Shown piece by piece: positions 1 through 8,700 of a DNA stretch of 64,000 nt (the stretch's first letter is position 1; the number at the start of each line of letters is the position of its first letter). The notes beneath the pieces were generated by a model. That model did not search any database. It saw only the letters and a list, made by a program, of their open reading frames with translations, and was not told where the DNA came from. The translations under genes were made by a program, and so were the position numbers. The DNA is from Scatomorpha stercorigallinarum (GTDB lineage Bacteria > Bacillota > Clostridia > Oscillospirales > Oscillospiraceae): the NCBI GenBank assembly GCA_944387865.1, contig CALXGN010000003.1:117764-181763 (forward strand), written 5' to 3'.

Positions 1-929
1 ATGGAGAGCACGACCGTGACCACGGCCGCCAGGCCCTCCGGGATGGCGGCCACGGCCAGGGAGACGGCCACCATGAAGCTGTCGAGTATGACCTCGCCGG
101 TGATGCCGCCGGCGTAGGCGATCTGCACGCCGAAGATGACCACGCAGATGCCCAGCACCAGCCAGGTGAGGATCTTCGAGAGCTGGCTGAGCTTGATCTG
201 CAGCGGGGTCTGGCCCTGCTCGGCGCGGGAGAGGGCGTCCGCTATCTTGCCCATCTCGGTGTTCATGCCGGTGTCGGTGACGACCATGCTGCCGCGGCCG
301 TAGGTGACGGTGGAGCCCATGTAGGCCATGTTCTTGCGGTCGCCGAGCGGCACGTCCCGGCTGTCCTTCAGGTCGATGATGTCGATGAACTTGTAAACGG
401 GGACGCTCTCGCCGGTCAGCGCGGCCTCCTCAATCTGCAAGCTGGCGCTCTCGAGTATGCGCCCGTCCGCGGGGACGGCGTCGCCGGCCTCGAGCAGCAC
501 TACGTCGCCGGCCACGAGCTCCGCGCTGGGGACGATGGTGACCTTGCCGTCGCGCAGTACCTTGCTGGTGGCGGCGCTCATCGCCTGCAGTGCCTCGATG
601 GCCTTTTCCGCCTTGCTCTCCTGATAGACGCCGAGCACGGCGTTGACGATGACCACGATGAGGATGATGACCGTATCGGTGATGCCCTCGATGCCCTCCT
701 CATAGATGCCGGTGACGGCGCTGATGGCCGCGGCCACGATGAGGATGATGATCATGGGGTCCGCCATCTGGGCGAAGAAGCGCTTGATGAGCGAATCCTT
801 CTTCTCCGCGGCGAGCTCGTTGCGCCCGTCGCGCTCCAGACGTTTTGCCGCTTCGGCGCCGGTGAGGCCCTGTTCGGAGCTCTCCACCTGCCGCAGTACC
901 TCGGCGGCGTCCTCGCAATAGTACTTCAC
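1..929 (-). CDS. Cation-transporting P-type ATPase (P2A-like), N-terminal part
   Basis: An ATP-driven cation pump of the plasma membrane, cut by the left window edge; 309 residues are visible. They hold an N-terminal cytoplasmic region, a first transmembrane hairpin (about residues 58-100), the actuator domain with the dephosphorylation motif TGES at 172-175, a second membrane pair from about 253, and the P2-type PEGL motif at 297-300. The phosphorylated Asp (DKTGT) lies beyond the window. I chose a GTG start behind AAAGGATGG, because nearby ATGs run straight into stops. A manganese-type riboswitch precedes the gene, so Mn2+ (or Ca2+/Mn2+) export is the best guess. The ion itself cannot be read from this half of the protein. 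Confidence 0.9.
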   Translation of the reverse strand, partial: MKYYCEDAAEVLRQVESSEQGLTGAEAAKRLERDGRNELAAEKKDSLIKRFFAQMADPMIIILIVAAAISAVTGIYEEGIEGITDTVIILIVVIVNAVLGVYQESKAEKAIEALQAMSAATSKVLRDGKVTIVPSAELVAGDVVLLEAGDAVPADGRILESASLQIEEAALTGESVPVYKFIDIIDLKDSRDVPLGDRKNMAYMGSTVTYGRGSMVVTDTGMNTEMGKIADALSRAEQGQTPLQIKLSQLSKILTWLVLGICVVIFGVQIAYAGGITGEVILDSFMVAVSLAVAAIPEGLAAVVTVVLS

Positions 930-955
930 TTCATTCCATCCTTTCACAAGTATGA

Positions 956-1081
956 GAAAAGACCCACAGACAGGCGCTTTTCCCTATCCATGAGTCTGGT
1001 CCTTTAATGCAAGCCAGGCGGCGCGCCGCCAGTGTGTTGACTTGCCTCCGCATATCGTGGGGCGGATGACTACTCCCTCAC
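956..1081 (-). ncRNA. yybP-ykoY (manganese) riboswitch with terminator
   Basis: Leader RNA of the P-type ATPase. A P1 stem pairs UGAG (1080-1077) with CUCA (994-991). Inside it is the family core GGAGUAG right after the 5' strand and AGA just before the 3' strand. Between them are a GC hairpin and a CAAGUC...GGCUUG arm, the two legs of this aptamer class. The 3' strand of P1 also begins an alternative hairpin (994-1001 with 961-971) followed by UUUU, a terminator. Ligand-stabilised P1 would prevent the terminator, so this looks like a transcriptional ON switch for metal efflux. Mn2+ sensing is known for the family; the fold is from eye alignment. Confidence 0.82.
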
Positions 1082-1089
1082 ACCGCGAA

Positions 1090-1118
1090 ATAATATCATC
1101 CCCGCGCCGCTTTGTCAA
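1090..1118 (-). promoter_or_regulatory. SigA promoter of the riboswitch/P-type ATPase transcript
   Basis: TTGACA (1118-1113), a 17 bp spacer and TATTAT (1095-1090). Transcription would start near 1083, exactly at the first stem of the riboswitch. Confidence 0.8.
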
Positions 1119-1157
1119 GCGCGGCCCTTTATACATTTTCGCCGCCCTGTCAGGAGC

Positions 1158-1186
1158 TTGACGGAAAAGCGCCGCAACATTATAAT
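1158..1186 (+). promoter_or_regulatory. SigA promoter of the M16 peptidase gene
   Basis: TTGACG (1158-1163), 17 bp, TATAAT (1181-1186). It is divergent from the riboswitch promoter, with about 40 bp between the two -35 boxes. Confidence 0.8.
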
Positions 1187-1228
1187 TACCGAAACGGACA
1201 AGCCGAGAGCGGCGGACTGGAGGAGAGC

Positions 1229-2488
1229 ATGTACGAAAAGATAACGCTCCCGAACGGGGCAAGGATAGTATTTGAGCGGATGGAGGGCGTGCGCTCCGTC
1301 TCGCTAGGCATCTGGGTCGGCGCGGGCTCGCGCTTTGAGCGCGCGGAGGAGGGCGGCAGCGCCCACTTCATCGAGCACATGCTCTTCAAGGGCACGGAGA
1401 CGCGCACGGCGGCGCAGCTGGCGGAGGAGGCGGACTCCCTCGGCGGGCAGCTCAACGCCTATACCACGCGCGACAACACCTGTTTTTACACCCGCGTGCT
1501 GGACACCCACCTGCCCCGCGCGGCGGAGGTGCTGGCTGACATGTTCTTCCGCTCCCGCTTCGACGAGGCGGACGTGGAGAACGAAAAGGGCGTCATCGGC
1601 GAGGAGATAGACATGTACGAGGACACTCCGGAGGACGTGGCGGCGGAGAACCTGCTCGCCGGCTGCTTCCCCGGCGCACTGGGCCGCCCCGTGCTGGGCA
1701 CGGAGGAGACGCTCGCCGGCCTCAGCGGCCGCTCGCTGCGCGCGTTCATGGAGCGGACCTACACCGCGCCGCGCATCGCCGTGGCCCTGGCCGGCAGCTT
1801 CACGGACGCCGACGTGGACGCCGTCGCGCGCATCTTCGCGCAGATGCCGCCGGCGGAGCGCACCGAGCCGGAGCGCTCCGCCTATGCCCCCTGCCTGACG
1901 CTGCGGGAAAAGGCCGTGGAGCAGAACCAGCTCGTGCTGGGCTTCCCGGGGCTGGAGACGGACAGCGAAGAGCGCTTCGCCATGCAGCTCTTCTCGAACA
2001 TCCTCGGCGGCAGCAGCTCCTCGCGCCTTTTCCAGACCGTGCGCGAAAAGCACGGCCTCTGCTACTCCGTATACTCCTTCACCGCCGGCTATCAGGACAC
2101 GGGCCTCTTCGCCGTGGCCCTGGCCGCCAACCGCCAGAGCGAACGGCGGGCGCTGGGCCTCACCATCGACGAGCTGCGGCGCATCCGCGACGAGGGCGTC
2201 ACCGCCGCCGAGCTCGGCCGGGCGCGCGAGCAGGTGACGGCCTCCATCCTCATGAGCCTTGAATCCAGCGCCTCGCGCATGAACCGCCTCGGCTACGGCG
2301 AGCTCTTCCTCCCCCGCGGCGCGCTCACGCCCGACGAGCTCATCGAGCGCTACGAGGCCGTCACGCTCGCGGACGTGCGCTCCCTCGCGCAGCGGACGCT
2401 GGACTTCCGCCGCGCCTCGCTCTCCGCCGTGGGCCGCGTCGCGGACGGGGAAGAATACCGCGCGGCGCTGCTCTCCGGCGCGAAATAA
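1229..2488 (+). CDS. M16 family zinc peptidase
   Basis: Predicted soluble metallopeptidase of the processing-peptidase/insulinase superfamily, 419 residues, normal for the single-gene clostridial form (YmxG/MlpA-like). The inverted zinc motif HFIEH is at residues 46-50 (His46, Glu49, His50), and a downstream ENEKGVIGEE segment supplies the distal Glu ligand. A C-terminal inactive M16 half follows. The start at 1229 sits five bases after GGAGGAG; the frame is open upstream but that part lies inside the promoter. A dedicated sigma-A promoter precedes it. Related proteins act in peptide turnover or envelope processing; the substrate here is unknown. Confidence 0.9.
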   Translation: MYEKITLPNGARIVFERMEGVRSVSLGIWVGAGSRFERAEEGGSAHFIEHMLFKGTETRTAAQLAEEADSLGGQLNAYTTRDNTCFYTRVLDTHLPRAAEVLADMFFRSRFDEADVENEKGVIGEEIDMYEDTPEDVAAENLLAGCFPGALGRPVLGTEETLAGLSGRSLRAFMERTYTAPRIAVALAGSFTDADVDAVARIFAQMPPAERTEPERSAYAPCLTLREKAVEQNQLVLGFPGLETDSEERFAMQLFSNILGGSSSSRLFQTVREKHGLCYSVYSFTAGYQDTGLFAVALAANRQSERRALGLTIDELRRIRDEGVTAAELGRAREQVTASILMSLESSASRMNRLGYGELFLPRGALTPDELIERYEAVTLADVRSLAQRTLDFRRASLSAVGRVADGEEYRAALLSGAK

Positions 2489-2491
2489 AGC

Positions 2492-2520
2492 TTGCCAGGC
2501 GGCGGCAAGTCGTATATACT
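2492..2520 (+). promoter_or_regulatory. Promoter of the LexA-like gene
   Basis: TTGCCA (2492-2497), 17 bp, TATACT (2515-2520). The transcript would start around 2527, leaving almost no leader before the AAGGAG ribosome site. CGTATA occurs twice around the -10 box (2511 and 2524), a possible operator for self-repression. Confidence 0.6.
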
Positions 2521-2536
2521 ATCGTATAAGGAGATG

Positions 2537-3250
2537 ATGAGCGTGAGGAAATCTCTTGGCGAGACATTGACGGCCCTGAGGCGAGAAGCCGGCCTCACCC
2601 AGCCGGGCGTGGCCGCCCTGCTGGCGGAGCTCGGCTGCGCCGTGCAGCCGGCGGCCATCAGCAAGTGGGAAAAGGGCCAGACCATGCCCAACGCCGCGCA
2701 GTTCCTCGCGCTCTGCCGCATCTACCGCGTGCGCGACGTGCTGGGCGCTTTCCTCGGCGAGCCGGGGCCGCTCTCCGGCCTCAACGCCGAGGGCCGCCGC
2801 CTGGTGGACGGCTATATCCGCGTGCTGCTGGCCAGCGGGCTGTACCCGGCGGACACCCCTGAGCGGGAAATGCCGCGCACCATCCCGCTCTACCACCTCG
2901 CCGCCAGCGCCGGGACCGGCCAGTTCCTCGACGCTTACTCTTCCGAGCCCATAGACGCCTCCGGCGCGCCCGAGGAGGCGGATTTCGCCGTCCGCATAGC
3001 GGGCGACAGCATGGAGCCCGATATAAAGGACGGGCAGATAGTGTTCGTCCGCTCCCGGGACGAGCTCGAGAGCGGACAGATCGGGATATTCATTTTCCGC
3101 GGGGACGCCTACTGCAAGCGCCTGAAGCGGGACGCGCACGGCGCGAGCCTTGTGAGCCTGAACCCCCGCTACGCGCCCATAGAGCTCCCGGAGGGGGAGC
3201 AGGTGCGCGTCTGCGGCGAGGTCGTGGGGCTCGGCCCCATGGCGGATTAG
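2537..3250 (+). CDS. XRE-type HTH repressor with S24/LexA peptidase domain
   Basis: A 237-residue self-cleaving repressor. Residues about 5-60 form a Cro/CI-type helix-turn-helix (LTQPGVAALL...ISKWEKGQ). Residues about 115-235 form an S24 protease: nucleophile Ser158 in GDSMEPD, Lys194 in AYCKRL as general base, and an Ala-Gly pair at 125-126 as the likely self-cleavage site. In this fold, cleavage is normally triggered by RecA filaments. Classical LexA has a winged helix, so this is a CI/ImmR-style stress regulator rather than LexA proper. ATG codons at 2534 and 2537 are both possible. The last codons overlap the 3' end of nth on the other strand. Regulon unknown; possibly itself. Confidence 0.85.
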   Translation: MSVRKSLGETLTALRREAGLTQPGVAALLAELGCAVQPAAISKWEKGQTMPNAAQFLALCRIYRVRDVLGAFLGEPGPLSGLNAEGRRLVDGYIRVLLASGLYPADTPEREMPRTIPLYHLAASAGTGQFLDAYSSEPIDASGAPEEADFAVRIAGDSMEPDIKDGQIVFVRSRDELESGQIGIFIFRGDAYCKRLKRDAHGASLVSLNPRYAPIELPEGEQVRVCGEVVGLGPMAD

Positions 3251-3885
3251 CCGCCGGCGCCCGTCTGGCAGAGGTCGCGCAGGCAGCAGACCTCGCACTT
3301 CGGCGCGCGCGCCGTGCAGACGGCCCGCCCGTGCAGCACCAGCCGGTGGCAGAAGTCGGAGCTCTTCTCCGGCGGCAGCTGCGCGCGCAGTATGGGCTCG
3401 ATCTTCGCCGGGTCCTTGAGTCCGTCCACCAGCCCCATACGGTTTGAAAGGCGGATGCAGTGCGTGTCCACCACCACGGCCCCCGGCGCGTGGAACACGT
3501 CGCCGAGGATAAGGTTGGCCGTCTTGCGCCCCACGCCGGGCAGCTTCAAAAGCTCCTCCATGCTGCCGGGCACTTTGCCGCCGTGGCGGAGCAGCAGTAT
3601 TTTCGCACACTCCACGATGTCCCGCGCCTTGTGGTGGTAAAAGCCGCAGGGCTTCACATAGCGCTCCACCTCTTCGATGTCCGCTTCGGCGAAGCTCTCG
3701 AGCGTGGGGAAGCGCTCAAAGAGCGCGGGCGTGATCTGGTTGACGCGCTCGTCCGTGCACTGGGCCGCCAGGCGCACGGAAAAGAGCAGCTCATAGTCCT
3801 TCCCATAGTCGAGCGTGCAGTCGGCAAGGGGATACTCCTCCTCGAGGCGGGCGACTATGCCGTCTATCTGTTCCTGAGTTCTCAT
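3247..3885 (-). CDS. nth: Endonuclease III (DNA glycosylase/AP lyase)
   Basis: Base-excision repair enzyme that removes oxidised pyrimidines and nicks the abasic site; 212 residues, the usual length. The helix-hairpin-helix LPGVGRKTANLIL carries the catalytic Lys, followed by the catalytic Asp in VVDTH. The C-terminal [4Fe-4S] loop has four cysteines spaced C-x6-C-x2-C-x5-C. It converges on the LexA-like gene with a 4-base overlap. Confidence 0.97.
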   Translation of the reverse strand: MRTQEQIDGIVARLEEEYPLADCTLDYGKDYELLFSVRLAAQCTDERVNQITPALFERFPTLESFAEADIEEVERYVKPCGFYHHKARDIVECAKILLLRHGGKVPGSMEELLKLPGVGRKTANLILGDVFHAPGAVVVDTHCIRLSNRMGLVDGLKDPAKIEPILRAQLPPEKSSDFCHRLVLHGRAVCTARAPKCEVCCLRDLCQTGAGG

Positions 3886-3952
3886 TTTTCATCACCGTTT
3901 GACAGGATATCACATATCCCGACTGATTTCAACGACGGAGGCGCATAAACGC

Positions 3953-5218
3953 ATGCACAGGCCGCTGGCAGACGAGATACGCCCCTCCACCCTCGACGAG
4001 GTTGTGGGCCAGAAGCACATACTTGGCCCGGGCGGGCTGCTCCGCCGGGTGATCGAGTCCGGCGAGGTGCCGAACATGGTGTTCTACGGCCCCTCCGGCA
4101 CGGGCAAGACCACCGTGGCCAACATCATCGCCCGGCGTACAGAGCGCTCCCTGCGCCGGCTGAACGCCACCAACGCCTCGCTGAACGACATAAAGGCCAT
4201 CATCGCCGAGCTGGACACCATGCTGGCCCCCGGCGGCGTGCTGCTCTATCTGGACGAGATCCAGTACTTCAACAAAAAGCAGCAGCAGAGCCTGCTCGAG
4301 TTCATCGAGGACGGGCGCATCACGCTCATCGCCTCCACCACGGAAAACCCCTATTTCTACGTCTACAACGCCCTGCTCAGCCGCAGCACGGTGTTCGAGT
4401 TCAAGACCGTGCCGCCGGAGGAGGTGCTGCCCGCCGTGCAGCGGGCGGTGGGCATCCTCTGCGAGCGCGAGGGCGTGGAGGCGCATCTGGAGGACGGCGT
4501 GGAGCGGCACATCGCCCAGAGCTGCGGCGGGGACGTGCGCAAGGCCATCAATTCCGTGGAGCTGCTCTTTTCCGCCGCGCCGCGCAGCGGCGGCGCGGTG
4601 GAGATCTCCCTCGCCGACGCCAAAAGCGCCACCCAGCGCAGCGCCATGCGCTACGACCGCGAGGGGGACGACCACTTCGACACGCTGAGCGCGCTGATGA
4701 AGTCCCTGCGCGGCTCGGACCCGGACGCCGCGCTGCACTACCTGGCCCGCCTGCTGGAGGCCGGGGACCTCATCGGGGCCTGCCGGCGGCTGCTCTGCTC
4801 GGCCAGCGAGGACATCGGCCTCGCCTACCCGCAGGCGGCCAGCATCGTCAAATCCTGCGTGGACAGCGCGCTGCAGCTGGGCCTGCCGGAGGCGCGGCTG
4901 CCGCTGGCGGAGGCCGCCATACTGCTGGCCACCGCCCCCAAGTCGAACAGCGTGGTGATGAGCATCGACGCCGCCATGGCGGACGTGCGCGCGGGCAAGG
5001 CCGGGCCCTATCCGCGCGAGCTGCAGAACGTACACGCGGACGGCGCGGGCTTCGAGCGCGAGCAGGGCTATAAATACCCGCACAACTTCCCCGGCCACTG
5101 GGTGCGGCAGCAGTACCTGCCGGACAACCTCGTGGGCACGAAGTACTACCACTACGGCGACAACAAGACCGAGCAGGCCGCGAAGGCCTACTGGGAGCGC
5201 ATAAAGGGGGAAAAGTGA
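3953..5218 (+). CDS. rarA: Replication-associated recombination protein A (AAA+ ATPase)
   Basis: Clamp-loader-like AAA+ ATPase (MgsA/WRNIP1 family) acting at stalled replication forks; 421 residues. The N-terminus ADEIRPSTLDEVVGQ is typical. Walker A is GPSGTGKTT (46-54) and Walker B LYLDEI (98-103); the C-terminal part is the RarA tetramerisation region. The start was taken at MHRPLADE, behind GGAGG with a rather long 11-base gap. A TTG at 3899 would add residues unlike the family. It is followed after one base by the DUF951 gene, presumably co-transcribed. Confidence 0.95.
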   Translation: MHRPLADEIRPSTLDEVVGQKHILGPGGLLRRVIESGEVPNMVFYGPSGTGKTTVANIIARRTERSLRRLNATNASLNDIKAIIAELDTMLAPGGVLLYLDEIQYFNKKQQQSLLEFIEDGRITLIASTTENPYFYVYNALLSRSTVFEFKTVPPEEVLPAVQRAVGILCEREGVEAHLEDGVERHIAQSCGGDVRKAINSVELLFSAAPRSGGAVEISLADAKSATQRSAMRYDREGDDHFDTLSALMKSLRGSDPDAALHYLARLLEAGDLIGACRRLLCSASEDIGLAYPQAASIVKSCVDSALQLGLPEARLPLAEAAILLATAPKSNSVVMSIDAAMADVRAGKAGPYPRELQNVHADGAGFEREQGYKYPHNFPGHWVRQQYLPDNLVGTKYYHYGDNKTEQAAKAYWERIKGEK

Positions 5219-5219
5219 G

Positions 5220-5408
5220 ATGGATATCCGCGTGGGCGACACGCTGGTGATGAAAAAGCCCCACCCCTGCGGCGGCGACCGCTGGCTGGTGCTGCGCACG
5301 GGGGCGGACTTCCGCCTGCGCTGCGCTATCTGCGGCCGCGAGGTCATGGGCCCCCGCTCCAAATTCGAGCGCAACATAAAGCGCATAGAACGCCCCGAAA
5401 ACAGCTGA
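5220..5408 (+). CDS. DUF951 family small protein
   Basis: 62 residues with the hallmark start DIRVGDTLVMKKPHPCGG and a CAICGRE knuckle, so three cysteines could bind a metal. The central RTGADFRLRC segment and the MGPRSKFERNIKRI tail match DUF951 (YyzM-like), which is widespread in Firmicutes, often near replication genes, and of unknown function. The ATG lies one base after the rarA stop; AAAGGGGGAAAAG at the end of rarA serves as ribosome site. Confidence 0.9.
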   Translation: MDIRVGDTLVMKKPHPCGGDRWLVLRTGADFRLRCAICGREVMGPRSKFERNIKRIERPENS

Positions 5409-5724
5409 AGATCGCCCGCCTGATCCCCCGGCGGCCCATCGGCAATGCGATATCGCCATATCCACCATTTTTCCCGGGGCTCCGCCTCGGGAAAAATGTC
5501 TCTCAGCCTCGCAGAGTTTCGCGCGAGCGCGAAATAAGGTCAAATCGATTTTCGGCGGCGGCGTGTACGTCGCCGAAAATACTTCTCGCGCAGCGGAGTG
5601 TGCGAAAAAGGACCAGCCCGCGGGCTGGTCCTTTTTCGTGCGCGCAGCGAAGCGCCGGCCATCGGCCCTCCGGGCCGGGGCAAAATTGGCATTGAGAGGC
5701 GCCGCCAGGCGCCTCTCAAGCCAG
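5409..5724. other. Gene-free convergent gap with stacked hairpins
   Basis: No plausible gene. There are four near-perfect palindromes: 5467-5497 (ATTTTTCCCG arms), 5548-5580 (ATTTTCGGCG arms), 5605-5636 (listed as terminator) and 5692-5719 (TTGAGAGGCGCC arms, just past the dnaE stop). The first two carry A/T-flanked GC stems like bidirectional terminators. A small RNA cannot be excluded, but no clear promoter was found. Confidence 0.6.
5605..5636. terminator. Bidirectional intrinsic terminator
   Basis: AAAAAGGACCAGCC / GGCTGGTCCTTTTT perfect stem with a tiny loop and T-runs on both strands. It can end rarA-DUF951 transcripts and reverse-strand dnaE transcripts. Confidence 0.85.
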
Positions 5725-8700
5725 CTATTTTACTATTACATTCCCCTCCCCCAGCATCTCGCCCAGCTCGGCGATCAGCGAGGGGTGGATGCGGCACTCC
5801 GCGCCCAGGCGCTTGCCCGTGTCCGCGAAAAAGACGATCATGCGCTCGTGCCCGGGGAACATCTCGCACAGCAGCTCGATGCGCCGCATGACCTTCGCGT
5901 CGTAGCTCTTCAGCCGCAGCCAGAGCTTGCGCTCCTTCGGCGGGGCCTCGTCCGTGCCTCCGGGGCCGAGGTCGGAGAGCGGCCGGATGGTGTCCACCAT
6001 CAGCTGCGGCTCCTTTTCGTCGCGGACGCTGATGCGCCCGGTGACGAGCAGCGCGGCGTTGGCGGCGACATAGCCGCCGCCGGCGTCCAGCGCGCGCTGG
6101 AAGGCCAGCAGCTCCATGGTCCCCGTGTCGTCCTCCAGCTGGATGTAGGCCATCAGCGTGCCGTTTTTGGTGGTGCGCGTGCGGCTGGACTCCACCACGC
6201 CCGCCAGCGTCACGCGCTGGCCGTCGATGTAGTCCTGCGGGCCGTCCTCGTTGGCAAAGTCCTCCAGTATGGGCCCGATGGGCACGGCCCCCGCGCGGCG
6301 CGCGGCGTCCCGGTACTCGTCCATCGGGTGGCCGGAGAGGTAGAGGCCCGTCATCTCCTTCTCCATCGCCATCAGCTCGCGGCGGTCGAACTCCTCCACG
6401 TCCGGCACGGCAACCAGCGTGGCCTCGTCGGGCTTGCCCTCGTCAAAGCCGAAGAGGTCGAACTGCCCGGCGATGTTGCCGCGCCCGTCCGCGGCGATGC
6501 TCTCCAGTATCAGGTCGAGCATCTGCAGCATGGCCCGCCGCTTCAGCCCCAGGCTGTCCATCGCGCCGGACTTGATAAGGCTCTCCACCGCGCGGCGGTT
6601 GAGCTCCTTGCCGCTCATGCGCCGGCAGAACTCCTCCAGGCCGCGGAAGGGCCCGTTCTGCTCGCGCTCGGCCACCAGCAGGGCGATAAACTTGGCGCCG
6701 ATGTTCTTGATGGCCGTGAGGCCGAAGCGGATGTTGGCCCCGGCGACGGTGAAGTCCGCGCCGGACTCGTTCACGTCCGGCGGCAGCACCCTGATGCCCA
6801 GCTCGCGGCACTCGCCGATGTACTCGGCCACTTTAGTGGAGGAATCGAGCACGCTGGTGAGCAGGGCAGACATGTATTCGCGCGGGTGGTGGCATTTCAT
6901 GTACGCCGTGCGGTAGGCGACGATGGCGTAGGCCACGGCGTGGGACTTGTTGAAGGCGTAGCTGGCGAAGTCGAGTATCTCGTCGTAGATGCTGTTGGCG
7001 ACGCTCTCGCTGATGCCGTTGGCCAGGCAGCCGGGGATGCCCCGGGCCTCGTCGCCGTGGATGAAGGCCCGCCGCTCGGCGTCGATGACGGCGTGCTTTT
7101 TTTTGCTCATGGCGCGGCGGATGTTGTCCGCCTGGCCCAGCGAGAAGCCGGCCAGCCGGCGGAATATCTCGATGACCTGCTCCTGATAGACGATGCAGCC
7201 GTAGGTGACGGAGAGTATCGGCTCCAGCGAGGGGTGCTTATAGCTTATCTTCTCCGGGTGGCCGCTGTTTTCGAGGAATTTGGGTATCGAATCCATGGGC
7301 CCGGGGCGGTAGAGGGCGATGATGGCCGTGATGTCCTCAACGCTCTTGGGCCCCAGGCGGGTGCAGACGCCCGTCATGCCCGCGCTCTCCAGCTGGAACA
7401 CGCCCTCCGTGCGCCCGGCGCGCAGCATGGCGAAGGTGGCGCCATCGTCCTCCGGCAGGCTGTTCACGTCGAAGCCCGGGTCCCGCCGGCGCACGAGCAC
7501 GGCCGCGTCCTCCAGCACGGTGAGGTTGCGCAGGCCGAGGAAGTCCATCTTCAGCAGCCCCAGCTCCTCGAGCGTGGTCATCGTGTACTGCGTGACCACG
7601 CTCTCGTCGTTTTTCGCCAGCGGGACGTACTCGTAGACGGGCCGCTCGGTTATCACGACGCCGGCGGCGTGCGTGCTCGCGTGCCGCGGCATGCCCTCGA
7701 GCGCCCGCGCCGTGTCGATCAGCCGGTGCAGCCTCTCGTCGCCGCTGTACATCTCCCGCAGCTGCTTTGAAAGGCGCATGGCCTCGTCCAGCGTCATGCC
7801 CAGGGCGAAGGGCACCTGCTTGGCCACGGCGTCGCACTCGGCGTAGCTGACGTCCAGCGCGCGCCCCGTGTCGCGGATGGCGGCGCGGGCGGCCATGGTG
7901 CCGAAGGTGACGATCTGCGCCACATGGTCTTGGCCGTATTTGCGGTTCACATAGTCGATGACCTCGCCGCGCCGGCGGACGCAGAAGTCGATGTCGATAT
8001 CGGGCATGGACACGCGCTCGGGGTTCAGAAAGCGCTCGAAATAGAGGTTATATTTGATGGGGTCCACGTCCGTGATGTAAAGGCAGTAGCTGACCACGCT
8101 GCCGGCGGCGCTGCCGCGCCCGGGCCCCACGGGTATGCCCTGCCCCTTGGCGTAGCGGATGAAGTCGGAGACGATGAGGAAATAGTCCACGAAGCCCATG
8201 CGGTGGATCATGTCCAGCTCGTAGTCGAGCCGCGCGCGCACCTCGCCCGCGTCGTTGGGATAGCGGCGCGCGAAGCCCTCCGCGCAGAGCTTCTGCAGAT
8301 AGGCGTAGCCGTCCGTCTCCCCCTCCGGCAACTGGAAGCGCGGCAGGTGGTAGTGCCCGAAGACGAAGTCGTAGCTGCATTTCCGGGCGATGAGCTCCGT
8401 GTTGTCCGCCGCCTCCGGCAGCTCCGGGAAGAGCGCGCGCATCTCCTGCTCGCTCTTCAGGTAGAACTCGCGCGTCTCGAAGCGCATCCGCTCCGCGTCG
8501 TTGACGGTCTTGCCCGTCTGGATGCACATCAGCACGTCCTGGAAATAGGCGTCGTCCCTGTCGATATAGTGCGCGTCGTTCGTCAGCGCCAGGGGGATGC
8601 CCGTCTCGCGGTGGAGGCGGATGAGCCCGGCGGCGGCCTCGTTTTCCTCCTCGATGCCGTGGCGCTGTATCTCAAGATAAAAGTCGTCCCCGAAGTGCTC

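Noticed and set aside
5563..7770. Long plus-strand open frame of 735 codons opposite dnaE
   Set aside because: Its composition (Ala/Arg/His/Val/Leu-rich) is the usual shadow of a G+C-rich gene on the other strand; dnaE is certain.
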